This document shows positions 34,008 through 41,323 of a stretch of 50,932 bases of DNA, in pieces. Source of the DNA: Bog-950 sp964423405 (GTDB taxonomy: Bacteria; Bacteroidota; Bacteroidia; Chitinophagales; LD1); NCBI GenBank assembly GCA_964423405.1, contig CAYREY010000029.1:1-50932 (forward strand), in the 5' to 3' direction. The notes under the pieces were generated by a model that was not told where the DNA came from, did not search any database, and saw nothing but the letters and a program-made list of their open reading frames with translations. Position 1 is the first letter of the stretch; every line of letters starts with the position of its first letter. A program made the translations under genes and the position numbers.

Positions 34008-34135
34008 TTACATACTCCTCCTATACTGACCTCCTATCCCGACGATAAATGTCGGGATCTACGGTTACTACATACTTCGTCTATACTGGCCTCCTACCTC
34101 ATACAACGCCCGGCTTATTTGCCCAAGGGTGTAAT
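34008..34135 (-). pseudogene. Duplicated 3' end of icmF (copy L)
   Basis: On the minus strand the codons T-L-G-Q-I-S-R-A-L-Y-E-V-G-G-Q-Y-R-R-S-M-stop (stop at 34068-34070) reproduce the last 20 residues of the IcmF protein encoded at 34816-38106. Seven third-position differences are all synonymous. About 60 bases downstream of the stop also match, except for a swapped hairpin: ATCCCGAC..GTCGGGAT here against CGCCTGCGGCG at the real gene. No coding sequence precedes it, so it is a gene fragment. Confidence 0.85.
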
Positions 34136-34136
34136 T

Positions 34137-34195
34137 GCCTCACCCCTCTCCGCCGCGGCGGATCTCCCCTCTCCAAAAGGAGAAGGGAGAACCAC
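34137..34195. repeat. CCTCACCCCTCTCC-type intergenic repeat
   Basis: GCCTCACCC, then the palindrome TCCGCCGCGGCGGA at 34149-34162, then CTCTCCAAAAGGAGAAGGGA and GAACC. A second copy with a different hairpin is at 41271-41320. It lies 19 bases from the toxin gene stop. Confidence 0.7.
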
Positions 34196-34214
34196 CTTGC
34201 AGAATTTGCCATTC

Positions 34215-34523
34215 TTATCTCTTTTTCACTTTCCGGCTTTTCCATGTTTTGGGGTGCCGCGATAAATGAACGATAGCAGTTACAGTAATTACATTTTTGC
34301 TTATTACATAAAATACTCCAAAGGGAAAACGCTTAACCTTTAAGTGACGCACTGATTTATATACAACTGCAAAATGCAGAGGAGCGCGTTGTATAGCATT
34401 AAGAGCGGCATCGGTTGAAAGCAGAAAATCTTCGCCAAGGCCCGGTAGTTGCTCCTCATACCAAATGTAAGCATCTTTCACATCAGTGTCAACCGACGGT
34501 AAAAAGTCAAGGGTATAGGTCAT
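34215..34523 (-). CDS. Type II toxin, RelE/ParE family
   Basis: This 102-residue protein starts MTYTLDFLPSVDTDVKDAYI, continues WYEEQLPGLGEDFLLSTDAA with ALNAIQRAPLHFAVV, and has VRHLKVKRFPFGVFYVISKN, VITVTAIVHLSRHPKTWKSR. This is the ParE/RelE fold of alternating helices and a C-terminal sheet. The R-F-P-F/Y-x-V-x-Y and V-x-x-x-x-H-x-x-R-x-P-x-x-W segments are typical of the ParE side. It could target gyrase or the ribosome; the sequence does not decide. It overlaps the antitoxin gene by 4 bases and lies between two copies of the icmF tail. Confidence 0.88.
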   Translation of the reverse strand: MTYTLDFLPSVDTDVKDAYIWYEEQLPGLGEDFLLSTDAALNAIQRAPLHFAVVYKSVRHLKVKRFPFGVFYVISKNVITVTAIVHLSRHPKTWKSRKVKKR

Positions 34524-34729
34524 TTGCTTTTACTTGCCCTTGCGTTCTTTCTAATCTTGTCCCACGTGGTACGCTTGGTAGTAGTATTCAACTCTTCTAA
34601 CCGTTCATCTAACAGCTGCTTATTTTGTTTTGATAGGGCAAGTTTGTCTTCAGCAATGCTGTCCCAAATTTCTTCTACAAGTAATACCTTTTCAGATGTG
34701 CTTAGGTCTTTATAATTAAGTAATTCCAT
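34520..34729 (-). CDS. Addiction module antitoxin (CHP02574-like)
   Basis: This 69-residue protein starts MELLNYKDLSTSEKVLLVEE, and IWDSIAEDKLALSKQNKQLL plus DERLEELNTTTKRTTWDKIR complete the pattern of the putative addiction module component family TIGR02574. These acidic proteins are usually paired with ParE/RelE toxins. It is the first gene of the pair, with the toxin start overlapping its stop by 4 bases, so the antitoxin is made first, as expected. A 15-base inverted repeat 14 bases upstream could be its autoregulatory operator. Confidence 0.85.
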   Translation of the reverse strand: MELLNYKDLSTSEKVLLVEEIWDSIAEDKLALSKQNKQLLDERLEELNTTTKRTTWDKIRKNARASKSK

Positions 34730-34743
34730 GATTGCTCTTTGTA

Positions 34744-34758
34744 TTACTAAGTTAGTAA
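34744..34758. promoter_or_regulatory. Candidate operator of the toxin-antitoxin pair
   Basis: TTACTAA, one G, TTAGTAA forms a perfect 15-base inverted repeat, 14 bases upstream of the antitoxin ATG. Type II modules usually repress their own promoter through such sites. Confidence 0.45.
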
Positions 34759-34762
34759 ATAA

Positions 34763-34885
34763 TACATACTCACCCTATACTGCCTCCTATCCGCCTGCGG
34801 CGAGATCTACGGTCACTACATGCTGCGTCTGTACTGCCCTCCTACCTCATACAACGCCCGGCTAATTTGCCCCAGCGTGCAAACC
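34763..34885 (-). repeat. icmF 3' end and downstream block (copy R, partner of copy L)
   Basis: This is the authentic end of icmF plus its downstream region, homologous to 34008-34135. Downstream of the stop, CCTCCTAT..GATCTACGG is shared with copy L, but the hairpin is CGCCTGCGGCG (34792-34802). Together the two copies are direct repeats flanking the toxin-antitoxin pair. Confidence 0.8.
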
Positions 34886-37800
34886 TTTACGGTTTCCATC
34901 AGCTCGGCAAACAGGTTGCCGTTGGTGGTGGCTACGTGTTGCAGGCGTTTAAGCGCCTCAGCGCTTTCGGCGGCGTGGCGTTGCTTAAAGTTGTTCAGCG
35001 CGGTTATCTGGTATTCTTTCTCTTCGGTAGTACTGCGTATAACCTCGGCTGGTAGTATAGTAGGCGAGCCGTTTTTGCTCAAAAAGGTGTTAACCCCCAC
35101 TATCGGAAACTCGCCGGTGTGTTTCTGGTGCTCGTAGTACAGGCTCTCTTCCTGTATTTTGTTGCGCTGGTACATGCGCTCCATAGCGCCCAGCACGCCG
35201 CCGCGGTCGGTCAGGCGTTTAAACTCGGCCAGCACGGCTTCTTCTACCAGGTCGGTCAGTTCTTCTATTAAAAAGCTGCCCTGGTTAGGGTTTTCGTTTT
35301 TGGCAGTGCCCAGCTCGCGGTTTATTATCAGCTGTATAGCCATGGCGCGGCGTACACTATCCTCGGTAGGCGTGGTAATGGCCTCGTCATACGCGTTGGT
35401 ATGCAGGCTGTTGCAGTTATCGTAAATAGCATACAGCGCCTGCAGCGTGGTGCGTATATCGTTAAAGTCAATCTCCTGCGCGTGCAGGCTGCGGCCACTG
35501 GTTTGTATGTGGTATTTCAGTTTCTGGCTGCGCTCGTTGCCCTTGTATTTCAGTTTCATGGCTTTGGCCCATATACGGCGCGCCACGCGGCCTATTACGC
35601 TATACTCAGGGTCCATACCGTTGCTAAAAAAGAAACTAAGGTTAGGCGCAAAGTCGTCAATCTTCATACCGCGGCTCAGGTAATACTCTACATACGTAAA
35701 GCCGTTGCTGAGTGTAAACGCCAGCTGCGTAATAGGGTTAGCGCCCGCCTCGGCAATGTGGTAGCCGCTTATACTTACGCTGTAAAAATTCTGCACCTTG
35801 TTTTGTATAAAATACTCCTGCACATCGCCCATCATTTTCAGTGCAAACTCGGTACTAAAAATACAGGTATTCTGCGCCTGGTCTTCTTTTAATATATCGG
35901 CCTGCACCGTACCACGTACCGAGCTAAGCGCTTTGGCTTTCAGCTTTTCGTACACGTCTTTCGGCAGCACCTTATCGCCACTGGTGCCCAGTAGCTTCAG
36001 GCCAAGTCCGTTGTTACCGTTGGGCAGGTCGCCATTATAGGCAGGTAAGTTGTCCGTTGTCAGTTGTCCGTTGCCAGGTAATCCATGTTCGGCAATATAC
36101 TTTTCACACTCCTGATCTATCGCCGCATTCATAAAAAACGCCAGCAGCATAGGCGCCGGTCCGTTAATGGTCATGCTCACACTTGTTTTAGGGTTGCACA
36201 GGTCAAAGCCGCTGTATAGCTTTTTAGCATCATCTACCGTAGCAATGCTTACACCGCTGTTACCCACCTTACCGTATATATCCGGACGGTGGTCAGGGTC
36301 TTCGCCGTATAGCGTAACGCTATCAAACGCGGTGCTTAACCGGTGTGCCGGCTGGCCTAAACTTACATAGTGAAAACGCTTGTTGGTACGCTCGGGCCCG
36401 CCTTCGCCGGCAAACATACGCGTAGGGTCCTCACCTTCGCGCTTAAGCGGAAACACACCAGCCGTGTACGGAAACTCACCAGGCACATTCTCCTGCAGTT
36501 GCCATTTAAGTATATCGCCCCAGTCTTTATACCGTGGCAGGTACACCTTACGGATGTTAGTACCGCTCAAACTTTTATAGGTAAACGGCAGGTCTATCAC
36601 TTTATCGCGCACCTGAAACGCAAACGTTTCGCCGCTGTACTTCGTTACCTTATCGTTCCACTCGGCAACCAGTTTCCAGTTTTCGGGTGCTAATTTTAGC
36701 TGGTAGTTATTCAGCAATGCTTTTACCTCATCGCTGTTTTTCAATTCATCTTTTATACCATTTAACTGGTACAGCTTGGTAGCCACCGCGCATTGCTCGT
36801 TTACCCAGGCATCGTAGCGTTCGTTGTTCTCGGCTATCTCGGCCAGGTAGCGCACACGGGCCGGCGGAATAATCTGGCTCTTTGTTACCGTGTTCTTAGC
36901 CGAGGTATGTGCTACCTTAAATTCTGTTTTGGTTTTCTCGCTCACCTTGTGCATCAGCAACTCAAACAGGTGGTTTACACCGGCATCGTTAAACTGCGAG
37001 GCGATAGTGCCCACTACCGGTATCTCTTCATCTTTAGCCATAAACACCTGGTGGCTGCGTTTGTACTGCTTGCGCACATCGGCCAGCGCATCCAGCGCAC
37101 CGGCTTTATCAAACTTGTTGATGGCAATAGCATCGGCATAGTCCAGCATGTTTATCTTCTCTAACTGTGTAGCGGCCCCGTACTCGGGTGTCATTACCAG
37201 TAGCGATACATTACAGTAATCGAGGATAGAGGCATCGCTCTGCCCCGTACCGGCACTCTCCAGTATTATAAAATCGAAACCGGCTGCCTTGCATACATCA
37301 ATAGCTTCCTGCACGTGTACGCTCAGGGCTTTGTCGCTTTCGCGCGTAGCCAGACTACGCATATACGCCCGCGGATTGCTAATGCTGTTCATACGAATTC
37401 TATCGCCTAACAATGCACCACCGGTTTTCTTTTTACTAGGGTCTACCGATATAACTGCAATGGTTTTGTCGGTAAAGTTTTTCAAAAACCTGCGCACTAT
37501 CTCATCGGTAACCGACGATTTACCTGCACCACCGGTACCGGTTATACCTAATACCGGTATCGGCGATTCGCCATGCTTAACCGGCGATTGGCCGTTCTCT
37601 GCCAGCGTAATCAGCTGTGCAATATTCTTCCACTCCTTCTGATTCAGTTTATCTACCTGCCCGTTGGCTTTGGTAACTGTGGCAAAGTCGCACTGTGTTA
37701 CCACATCTTCTATCATACCTTCCAACCCCATCTTGCGGCCATCGTCCGGCGAGTAAATCCGCGAAATGCCGTACTGGTGCAGCTCTTCAATCTCGTGGGG

Positions 37801-38106
37801 TAGTATAGTACCACCGCCGCCGCCAAATATTTTAATGTGGCTGCAGTTGCGCTCTTTCAGCAGGTCGTATATGTATTTGAAAAACTCGGTGTGTCCGCCC
37901 TGGTAGCTGGTTATAGCTATGCCCTGCGCATCTTCCTGTATGGCACATTCTACAATCTCCTGCGCGCTGCGGTTGTGGCCCAGGTGTATTACCTCGGCAC
38001 CTTTGGCCTGCATAATGCGGCGCATAATATTAATGGCAGCATCGTGCCCGTCGAAAAGCGAGGCCGCTGTTACAATACGTACTTTATTCTTCAGTTCTAA
38101 ACTCAT
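34816..38106 (-). CDS. icmF: Fused isobutyryl-CoA mutase/GTPase IcmF (methylmalonyl-CoA mutase family)
   Basis: This 1096-residue cytoplasmic enzyme is a cobalamin-dependent carbon-skeleton mutase. Residues 8-140 form the B12-binding domain (SLFDGHDAAINIMRRIM, GGGGGTILPHEI). Residues 185-400 are the MeaB-like G-protein chaperone (LGITGTGGAGKSSVTDEIV Walker A, AINKFDKAGALDAL). From about 520 comes the mutase barrel (FPYTAGVFPLKREGEDPTRM, then FAGEGGPERTNKRFHYVS; GVFP rather than the GTYP of methylmalonyl-CoA mutases). It rearranges isobutyryl-CoA and butyryl-CoA, or related CoA esters. The linker around residues 680-695 (GNGQLTTDNLPAYN) is encoded by a 14-base tandem repeat and seems to replace the usual linker. 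The gene precedes the toxin-antitoxin pair. Confidence 0.95.
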   Translation of the reverse strand: MSLELKNKVRIVTAASLFDGHDAAINIMRRIMQAKGAEVIHLGHNRSAQEIVECAIQEDAQGIAITSYQGGHTEFFKYIYDLLKERNCSHIKIFGGGGGTILPHEIEELHQYGISRIYSPDDGRKMGLEGMIEDVVTQCDFATVTKANGQVDKLNQKEWKNIAQLITLAENGQSPVKHGESPIPVLGITGTGGAGKSSVTDEIVRRFLKNFTDKTIAVISVDPSKKKTGGALLGDRIRMNSISNPRAYMRSLATRESDKALSVHVQEAIDVCKAAGFDFIILESAGTGQSDASILDYCNVSLLVMTPEYGAATQLEKINMLDYADAIAINKFDKAGALDALADVRKQYKRSHQVFMAKDEEIPVVGTIASQFNDAGVNHLFELLMHKVSEKTKTEFKVAHTSAKNTVTKSQIIPPARVRYLAEIAENNERYDAWVNEQCAVATKLYQLNGIKDELKNSDEVKALLNNYQLKLAPENWKLVAEWNDKVTKYSGETFAFQVRDKVIDLPFTYKSLSGTNIRKVYLPRYKDWGDILKWQLQENVPGEFPYTAGVFPLKREGEDPTRMFAGEGGPERTNKRFHYVSLGQPAHRLSTAFDSVTLYGEDPDHRPDIYGKVGNSGVSIATVDDAKKLYSGFDLCNPKTSVSMTINGPAPMLLAFFMNAAIDQECEKYIAEHGLPGNGQLTTDNLPAYNGDLPNGNNGLGLKLLGTSGDKVLPKDVYEKLKAKALSSVRGTVQADILKEDQAQNTCIFSTEFALKMMGDVQEYFIQNKVQNFYSVSISGYHIAEAGANPITQLAFTLSNGFTYVEYYLSRGMKIDDFAPNLSFFFSNGMDPEYSVIGRVARRIWAKAMKLKYKGNERSQKLKYHIQTSGRSLHAQEIDFNDIRTTLQALYAIYDNCNSLHTNAYDEAITTPTEDSVRRAMAIQLIINRELGTAKNENPNQGSFLIEELTDLVEEAVLAEFKRLTDRGGVLGAMERMYQRNKIQEESLYYEHQKHTGEFPIVGVNTFLSKNGSPTILPAEVIRSTTEEKEYQITALNNFKQRHAAESAEALKRLQHVATTNGNLFAELMETVKVCTLGQISRALYEVGGQYRRSM
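36048..36075. repeat. 14-base tandem repeat inside icmF
   Basis: AGTTGTCCGTTG, TC, AGTTGTCCGTTG in plus orientation: the 12-base unit is repeated exactly with a period of 14. It is translated in frame as the Gln-Leu-Thr-Thr-Asp-Asn-Leu linker. A related copy is in the gene's own leader at 38112-38134. Confidence 0.85.
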
Positions 38107-38111
38107 AATTC

Positions 38112-38134
38112 AGTTGTCGGTTGATAGTTGCCGG
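38112..38134. repeat. 14-base tandem repeat in the icmF leader
   Basis: AGTTGTCGGTTG, AT, AGTTGCCGG, the same period and nearly the same unit as the repeat inside icmF. It lies 6 bases upstream of the ATG at 38106. Confidence 0.7.
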
Positions 38135-38165
38135 TAAAACAGCCCGGCAGCCTTAGTTCAGAGGG

Positions 38166-38197
38166 TAAAATTAGAATATTGGGGCAAATGGCAGCAA
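38166..38197 (-). promoter_or_regulatory. Candidate promoter of icmF
   Basis: On the minus strand TTG (38197-38195), 21 bases, then TAATTTTA (38173-38166). It would give a leader of roughly 55 bases containing the 14-base repeat. No cobalamin riboswitch was recognised here. Confidence 0.35.
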
Positions 38198-38292
38198 CGA
38201 AAAATACCTAAAAAGCCCTGTGCCATACCGTTGATTTTGTGCCTATTTTCGGTATCAGGCAACTGCCCCGCCTTTCGGCGCGTTATACGTAC

Positions 38293-38751
38293 ATGAAAAA
38301 ACATACCGCCTACCTTACCATACTGGCTATACTGCTGATAGCTTCCTGCAAAAAGGACAGCAACCGCCAACAGGCTTTATGCGATGAACCACAGGTAAAC
38401 ACCAACACCTGTACCACCGATTCGGCGGCTGTACGTATGCAGTTAACCGGCCGTTGGGACTGGACCCAATCTACCGGTGGCTGGCTACCCGTAATTTATA
38501 CCCCCTGCACCGACTCGGTGTACCGTGGCTACGAGTTTTTAAATAACGGCACTGTAAAGTACTACGAAAACAACGCTTATATCTCCACCGGTACGTATAG
38601 CCTCAGCCGTAACTCAGGCCTACAACTATACGCATCTGACTCTGCCACCCATTTTTCGCTAAACGGTTGGGTAAGTATTTGCAATAATTATTTAATAGTA
38701 GATGCCCAACCGGTAGATGGTGCAAGGGTAACACTGGTAAGGCCGTTATAA
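38293..38751 (+). CDS. Lipoprotein of unknown function
   Basis: The ATG at 38293 (MKKHTAYLTILAILLIASCK) starts a lipoprotein signal with lipobox IASC; an in-frame GTG at 38239 is upstream of the signal and less likely. The 152-residue precursor contains MQLTGRWDWTQSTGGWLPVI, YEFLNNGTVKYYENN and STGTYSLSRNSGLQLYA. This is a lipocalin-like pattern (G-x-W-x-W start and repeated strands) often annotated lipocalin-like or DUF in Bacteroidota. Two or three cysteines are present. It converges with the M23 peptidase gene, overlapping its end by 6 bases. Confidence 0.7.
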   Translation: MKKHTAYLTILAILLIASCKKDSNRQQALCDEPQVNTNTCTTDSAAVRMQLTGRWDWTQSTGGWLPVIYTPCTDSVYRGYEFLNNGTVKYYENNAYISTGTYSLSRNSGLQLYASDSATHFSLNGWVSICNNYLIVDAQPVDGARVTLVRPL

Positions 38752-40533
38752 CAAAAACTTCACGGTAAGCTCTGCGCGGTTTTTGCGCTCGTCGGTTACT
38801 ACTACTTTAAAGGTGTGTTCACCGGCGGGTAGCTTTGGGTCCAATATATGAAACAGCGTAGCTGTTTTGGCGTCGTACTCGGTTACTATCCATTTATCAT
38901 CCAGGTAAGTATCAAAATCGGCAATGCCGCTCAGGTTATCGGTAATTTTAAACAGCAGTTTTTTAGCAGAGCGCATGCTTTTACCCGCTACAATGTTTAC
39001 CGGCTTAATGGTAGGTGCTGTAGTATCTACCTTAATGTAGTACGTGCCAAACTCGCGTGCTTTGGTGCTTATAAACCCATTCGCATACTTACCACCCCGG
39101 GAGGTAGTGGCGCCCAACCCGTCTTTAAAAATCACAATGGCTTTATCATTTAAAGATGGTGGCAGGTTTTCTGCTTTTACACTCAGGTCGTACCAGTCAG
39201 ATACCTGCGTGTTGCTGTTATCCAGTTCATGTACTTTAGAAAACACCTTCGGGTCGGTAGATAGGGTAGATGTGTACCTGAAAAACACATTATCAAACAA
39301 CGTACCCACCGGTAGTTTCATGCGTATATCAGCATTCTCAAACACATTTACACTATCGTAGGTAAACAGGGTCGTATAATTCAAATCGCGCGGCTTAAAC
39401 AGCATACTGGTGTTATCGTACTGCATACCAAACCGCACCAGGGATACATTCCCCGAAAAATCGCTCACCTCTATATGCACCTGATGCACTTTGCCATCGC
39501 TCAGGTTTATTACCCCGCTGTTGGCCAGCGTGCAATACACCGGGCAATGGTTACCCGGCTCTACAAAACATTTATGAAACGCCTTGCGGCTTTCATTCAT
39601 AAACACGGCGTAGTCGGTGTGGCTCAGCACATCGCGCTTATTGGTAAAGGCTATACGATCCTGCTGGTACTGGTACACCATCCGGTCGTTATCAAATACG
39701 GTAATGTTATATACCCCTATGTGTGCATCGCTCAGGTTAATACCATCAAACGCGTTGATAGAAACACCGGCCAGCATATCATTTACTTTCACCAGACCAC
39801 CGGTTACTTCGTACACGCCGTTTTTACCAAAGGTTTTTGCGCGGTAGTTATCCGACCGGTTTTTTAAATCGCCCAGCGCATAAAACTGCAGGTAGCTGAT
39901 GGTAGGGCGTATATCGTCCTTTAGTTTATAGCCAAACAGCATGGGGTTATAAACCAGTTCGGTTGTATCGCGTATTTCAAAGTGCAGGTGCGGGCCACCA
40001 CTGCCACCGGTGTTGCCGCTCAGTGCAATGGTATCGCCTTTGCGCACCGGTAATTCATTAGGTGTAGGGTAAAAATCTACTGCAAACGATTCTTTGGCGT
40101 ACTGTTCCTTACGCAGCCGCTCCATAATTTTAGGGCTAAAGCGCAACAGGTGGCCATACACGGTTACATAGCCGTTGGGGTGGGTAATGTACAATGCGTT
40201 ACCATAACCGGCGCCTGATACATTAATGCGCGATATATACCCATCGCCGGCAGCAAATACAGCGTGGCCCTCTTCCTGGTTAGTCCTGAAATCTATACCG
40301 GTATGAAAATGCAGCCTCCTCGGCTCGCCAAAGTTGCCCACTATGCTGGGGGTATTAATGTCCAGCACGCGGCCAAAAAATTTCTGCACCGCCAGTGCCT
40401 GCGGAGCAACAAGTGTATCGGGCAGGGCGCGTGCAGCAGATGCTGCCGGCACAGGCAATACACATACTGTATTGAACGAGGTGTTCAATACAACCAACAA
40501 TGGCATCAGTAAAACAGCAATCAGCGAGCGCAT
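38746..40533 (-). CDS. M23 family metallopeptidase (exported)
   Basis: In this 595-residue protein, MRSLIAVLLMPLLVVLNTSF is a signal peptide. The peptidase domain is N-terminal: LHFHTGIDFRTNQ with metal ligands H77 and D81, GAGYGNALYITHPNGYVTVY, and GGPHLHFEIRD with H182 and H184. Active-site residues are complete, so it can be a LytM-type endopeptidase cutting peptidoglycan cross-bridges in the periplasm. About 400 residues of beta-rich C-terminal domain follow (KVHQVHIEVSDFSGNVSLVR, LPAGEHTFKVVVTDERKNRA), as in many Bacteroidota M23 proteins. The gene is 20 bases downstream of the LOG-family gene and probably co-transcribed with it. Confidence 0.92.
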   Translation of the reverse strand: MRSLIAVLLMPLLVVLNTSFNTVCVLPVPAASAARALPDTLVAPQALAVQKFFGRVLDINTPSIVGNFGEPRRLHFHTGIDFRTNQEEGHAVFAAGDGYISRINVSGAGYGNALYITHPNGYVTVYGHLLRFSPKIMERLRKEQYAKESFAVDFYPTPNELPVRKGDTIALSGNTGGSGGPHLHFEIRDTTELVYNPMLFGYKLKDDIRPTISYLQFYALGDLKNRSDNYRAKTFGKNGVYEVTGGLVKVNDMLAGVSINAFDGINLSDAHIGVYNITVFDNDRMVYQYQQDRIAFTNKRDVLSHTDYAVFMNESRKAFHKCFVEPGNHCPVYCTLANSGVINLSDGKVHQVHIEVSDFSGNVSLVRFGMQYDNTSMLFKPRDLNYTTLFTYDSVNVFENADIRMKLPVGTLFDNVFFRYTSTLSTDPKVFSKVHELDNSNTQVSDWYDLSVKAENLPPSLNDKAIVIFKDGLGATTSRGGKYANGFISTKAREFGTYYIKVDTTAPTIKPVNIVAGKSMRSAKKLLFKITDNLSGIADFDTYLDDKWIVTEYDAKTATLFHILDPKLPAGEHTFKVVVTDERKNRAELTVKFLL

Positions 40534-40553
40534 ATATACGTAACGAAAAACTA

Positions 40554-41237
40554 TTACAAACTCATGTTTGGTTTCAGTTCTTTTTTCTTGTAGTAGGTGT
40601 TAATTATCTTAACTACCTGTTTAGGGTCATCGGTAATTTCAAATAGTTTCAGGTCTTCTTTATTAATGTTGTGCTCTTTCTCCAGCATGGTTTTGGTAAC
40701 CCACTCCAGCAGGCCGCTCCAGTACTCCTTACCCATAAATACCACCGGCACTTTATCAATTTTTTTTGTTTGTATCAGCGTAAGGGTTTCAAATACTTCA
40801 TCCAGCGTACCAAAGCCACCGGGCATAAACACAAAGCCCTGCGCGTAGCGGATAAACATAACCTTACGGGCAAAAAAGTATTTAAAAATTAAAAGCTTGT
40901 CGGCATCTATGTATTCGTTCCAGTCCTGTTCAAAGCCAAGCTCTATGTGCAACCCTACTGAGCTGCCCTTGCCTTGTTTAGCACCTTTATTGCCGGCCTC
41001 CATTATACCGGGGCCACCACCGGTTATTATACCGTAACCCTCTTTTGCCAATAGTTCTGCCGTTTTAACCGTCATACTATAGTACTTGTTATCGGGCTTG
41101 GTACGGGCACTACCGAATATAGAGATACACGGGCCAAAGCGTTCCATCTTCTCAAACCCATCTACAAACTCGCTCATTATTTTAAACATGCGCCAGCTCG
41201 AATCTGCTTTTAATTGTGCCCAGTTTTTCTTTTTCAT
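40554..41237 (-). CDS. TIGR00730 / LOG family Rossmann protein
   Basis: In this 227-residue protein, ISIFGSARTKPDNKYY, GYGIITGGGPGIMEAGNKGA and GFVFMPGGFGTLDEVFE are the family signatures (GGGxGIM and PGGxGTxxE). LOG proteins of plants are cytokinin riboside 5'-monophosphate phosphoribohydrolases; bacterial members hydrolyse nucleotide monophosphates, and the physiological role is often uncertain. The N-terminal extension (KKKNWAQLKADSSWRMFKIM) is typical of Bacteroidota versions. It is the first gene of a two-gene unit with the M23 peptidase. Confidence 0.93.
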   Translation of the reverse strand: MKKKNWAQLKADSSWRMFKIMSEFVDGFEKMERFGPCISIFGSARTKPDNKYYSMTVKTAELLAKEGYGIITGGGPGIMEAGNKGAKQGKGSSVGLHIELGFEQDWNEYIDADKLLIFKYFFARKVMFIRYAQGFVFMPGGFGTLDEVFETLTLIQTKKIDKVPVVFMGKEYWSGLLEWVTKTMLEKEHNINKEDLKLFEITDDPKQVVKIINTYYKKKELKPNMSL

Positions 41238-41270
41238 ATCAGTAATATTAAGTAGTTAGTATTTAGTACG

Positions 41271-41320
41271 GCCTCACCCATCTGCCTTTGGCATCTTCCC
41301 TCTCCAAAAGTAGAGGGAAG
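41271..41320. repeat. Second copy of the CCTCACCC-type intergenic repeat
   Basis: GCCTCACCCATC, a small TGCCTTTGGCA hairpin, then CTCTCCAAAAGTAGAGGGAA and GAACC. It matches 34137-34195 apart from the hairpin in the slot. It ends 3 bases before the symporter stop, like the island repeats that follow genes. Confidence 0.65.
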
Positions 41321-41323
41321 AAC

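Noticed and set aside
28868..34886. Classical integron with attC sites
   Set aside because: No integrase gene in the window and no RYYYAAC/GTTRRRY core recognised; only the arrangement is cassette-like.
28868..34886. Prophage or conjugative element
   Set aside because: No structural, replication, transfer or integrase genes are present.
38107..38238. Cobalamin riboswitch upstream of icmF
   Set aside because: The leader is short and no B12-box-like sequence was recognised.
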